From an uncultured bacterium (GTDB taxonomy: Bacteria; Pseudomonadota; Alphaproteobacteria; SP197), in contig CALLQH010000374.1 of the NCBI GenBank assembly GCA_938014945.1, positions 1 to 8,693 on the forward strand: DNA of 8,693 nucleotides. Direction: 5' to 3'. Below, in pieces: positions 8,201-8,693 of this stretch (the first letter of the stretch is position 1; every line of letters starts with the position of its first letter). The notes under the pieces are model-generated. The model worked only from the letters and a program-made list of their open reading frames with translations, was not told the DNA's origin and searched no databases. The position numbers and the translations under genes are program-made.

Positions 8201-8693
8201 TACACCGACATGGGGCAGAAGGGTCTGGCGTTGCACTACACGCGTCTTGCCCTGGCGCGCGGCGCGGCCGAAATGCCGCTCACCCAGCGTTTCTCGATGC
8301 TGTCGGCGATAGGCTTCCTGTATTCGGAAACCCAGCAGTTCAAGCTGGCGGCCAAGGCCTGGCGCGCGGCCATCGCCATCGCGCCCGATCCGATCCTGAC
8401 CCTGCGTCTGGCGCGCGTGGAACGCCTCTCCGGCGAGATCGAAAGCGCAACCGAGCGCCTGGCCCTGCTCGAGAACGTCGATCTGCCGCCGACCCTGCGG
8501 GCCGACTATTACGACGAGATCGCCGAGATCGAGATGCTCGAGGGCGACAGCAGGACGGCGCTGGCTGCGATCGACAACGCCATTGCGCTGATCCCGACCA
8601 ACGATCGCCTGTTCCGCCGGGGCCTGCTGCTCAACGAGATCGGCGACCTCGACGGCGCGATCGACAGCCTGGAAGAGGCGGCGACCGCCGACA
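5189..8693 (+). CDS. nfrA: NfrA-like TPR export protein (3' end outside window)
   Basis: From the ATG at 5189, overlapping the nfrB stop, the frame stays open for 1168 codons to the window edge. I checked it at intervals and saw no frameshift. Residues 1-28 form a signal peptide: arginines at 3 and 6, a hydrophobic core, and cleavage expected after AQA (26-28). The mature N-terminus carries a YPVIDKAMRLANEG segment near 62-75 that resembles, from memory, the YPRLDKALKAQ region of E. coli NfrA. The rest is an alpha-helical TPR solenoid. Clear canonical TPRs include a stretch near 505-560 (ending RAVELDPTN, then LGDLNFALGKYDRAV) and the stretch before the window end (IALIPTN, LLLNEIGDLDGAIDSLEEA). 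A regular 38-residue array lies at 622-964. E. coli NfrA (about 990 aa) is shorter and ends in an outer-membrane beta-barrel; here the barrel should follow beyond 8693. By analogy with PelB, PgaA and BcsC, the solenoid would guide the NfrB-made glycan through the periplasm. The family call rests mostly on architecture and context. Confidence 0.85.
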   Translation, partial: MTRGLRLLPSLAVCLWLGGVALPYQAQAQDGVAASQDYLELLPSQSGENWLSRQFSEFSSYPVIDKAMRLANEGNTGAARQELQNLLADHPDNLRARFMLVVLLHTMKEYSASIAEATTFLQSMPEFGPAHLYRGLGLAETGTDPDMALADLNAAITSLQVSEADRRQAVETFIQTALDAGKFAEALQQLDRQPDKSSFRYLRLRGLVLDGLEEYAQAQEAFQQAADIADTNDDRLEALKYAAESARKGGDIEGARAILLDALAGSPGNYTIMRQLAWVELSAGNSADAWEWIMLALDSDPDVETRVYLINLLIEANDASGALMLLDSQIKEAADEGDEALRRQLIDTKFNLLVQQEDYDAAFEVLDGELATVSDIAYLVILLEKKANLHTQLDEYIEAGLAYRELLSYIDDPNVLIALATSMELGGDLRQAAEYLEQAADFIGLRGVAYQLVDIYRQLNDYEAALRVLDKAVVDDADPAFQAQLLYTKATILHELGRLDEERESLIRAVELDPTNQLYLLALGDLNFALGKYDRAVLRYQTALKLADNLDVRRRLAYSQAANDNLDDALANFQIVLPTLVPHTEDRAEILSGVANIYARMDRQAEAAENFLAAYEEIPGQPIGLLVQAATAFTVIKEWQRAANLYERALASPSLDRAVRNNVYESMAVVMDQLARPAEAARYYTLLLENQDMDDARRLSILRRLAIVSETAKDYASATRAYRGMIENPLVEPRERRDLLFRVAVTAELAGDYNEAIDAYRDILAFDDLTLPERLDALKKMAVIANIAGQPEVAAEAYRFMLAGEDLPIEDRIQAATSLAFVSTEAELDTSEVITDLQALLADTRIQGADRIGLLRGLAVMSDMAGRPDVVAEAYEKIVDLMPVSDPDRDKILDQLANAYERTGRPELAVPIYQDLLARLELDDETRINLLRRLAVSAQLSGQNQIAFDAFQEIIEIGTTDWTIYQAYGLGLREAGDCRQAIRAFNVARSLGADYNTDIYASFCYTDMGQKGLALHYTRLALARGAAEMPLTQRFSMLSAIGFLYSETQQFKLAAKAWRAAIAIAPDPILTLRLARVERLSGEIESATERLALLENVDLPPTLRADYYDEIAEIEMLEGDSRTALAAIDNAIALIPTNDRLFRRGLLLNEIGDLDGAIDSLEEAATAD
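7052..8080 (+). repeat. Array of nine 38-residue TPR-like repeats within NfrA
   Basis: Residues 622-964 divide into nine units starting at 622, 660, 698, 736, 774, 812, 851, 889 and 927. Eight are 38 residues and the one at 812 is 39. Most begin with R and share the pattern RxxLLRRLAVxxxxAGxxxx followed by AxxAYxxxL, with small residues near positions 9, 12 and 16, and an aromatic at position 25 in all except the 812 unit, which is also the most diverged. DNA identity between units is low, so this is an old protein-level repeat, not a recent tandem duplication. The 38-residue period is longer than the standard 34 of TPRs, so each helical hairpin probably has a longer connecting loop. Confidence 0.7.

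Noticed and set aside
5291..8236. A 981-codon open frame on the minus strand opposite nfrA
   Set aside because: It is a shadow frame caused by GC-rich codon use of the + strand gene. Its translation has no recognisable domain, and the + strand frame has a signal peptide, TPR periodicity and a coupled start.
1752..8693. Identity as a PNAG (pga), cellulose (bcs) or Pel operon
   Set aside because: The logic is similar, but the GT2 fused to a GspE-N/MshEN C-terminus is the NfrB layout. No PilZ domain, PgaB-type deacetylase, PgaD, BcsB or Pel component is present in the window.

Overview
The window is GC-rich throughout its genes. One 332-base spacer is visibly less GC-rich. The organism is a Gram-negative bacterium, most probably an alphaproteobacterium. 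This rests on the TamB-type protein at the left edge, the outer-membrane-targeted TPR protein at the right edge, the GC-rich codon use and the sparse Shine-Dalgarno signals. I cannot name a genus. All genes lie on the + strand and there is no mobile element, tRNA, rRNA or CRISPR array.

Layout. Positions 1-1419 hold the 3' end of a tamB-like gene (DUF490 domain), which begins before the window. Positions 1420-1751 are non-coding. They contain a strong hairpin that could end tamB transcription, a weak promoter candidate, and a 10-base motif present twice. Positions 1752-8693 then hold three tightly packed genes that look like one operon: wecB (non-hydrolysing UDP-GlcNAc 2-epimerase, 388 aa), an nfrB-like gene (inner-membrane family 2 glycosyltransferase with a C-terminal MshEN/GspE-N regulatory region, 751 aa), and an nfrA-like gene (signal peptide plus a very long TPR solenoid). 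The last is still open at the window end after 1168 codons, and no ready-made ORF call covers it.

How they may work together. In Escherichia coli K-12, NfrA and NfrB were first known as phage N4 adsorption proteins. They were later recognised as a c-di-GMP-controlled machine for a secreted glycan, the N4 receptor, whose sugar supply needs WecB. In E. coli wecB lies elsewhere, in the enterobacterial common antigen cluster. Here the epimerase is the first gene of the same unit. The window therefore appears to encode precursor supply (UDP-ManNAc), polymerisation and c-di-GMP sensing (NfrB), and periplasmic and outer-membrane export (NfrA). The logic matches that of cellulose (BcsA/BcsC), PNAG (PgaC/PgaA) and Pel (PelB) secretion.

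Most interesting points: the self-contained wecB-nfrB-nfrA operon; three MshEN-like 24-5-24 residue units in NfrB, of which only the last keeps the full consensus start; an array of nine 38-residue repeats inside NfrA; a single cysteine pair in more than 1100 visible mature NfrA residues; and an 11-base direct repeat straddling the nfrA start codon.
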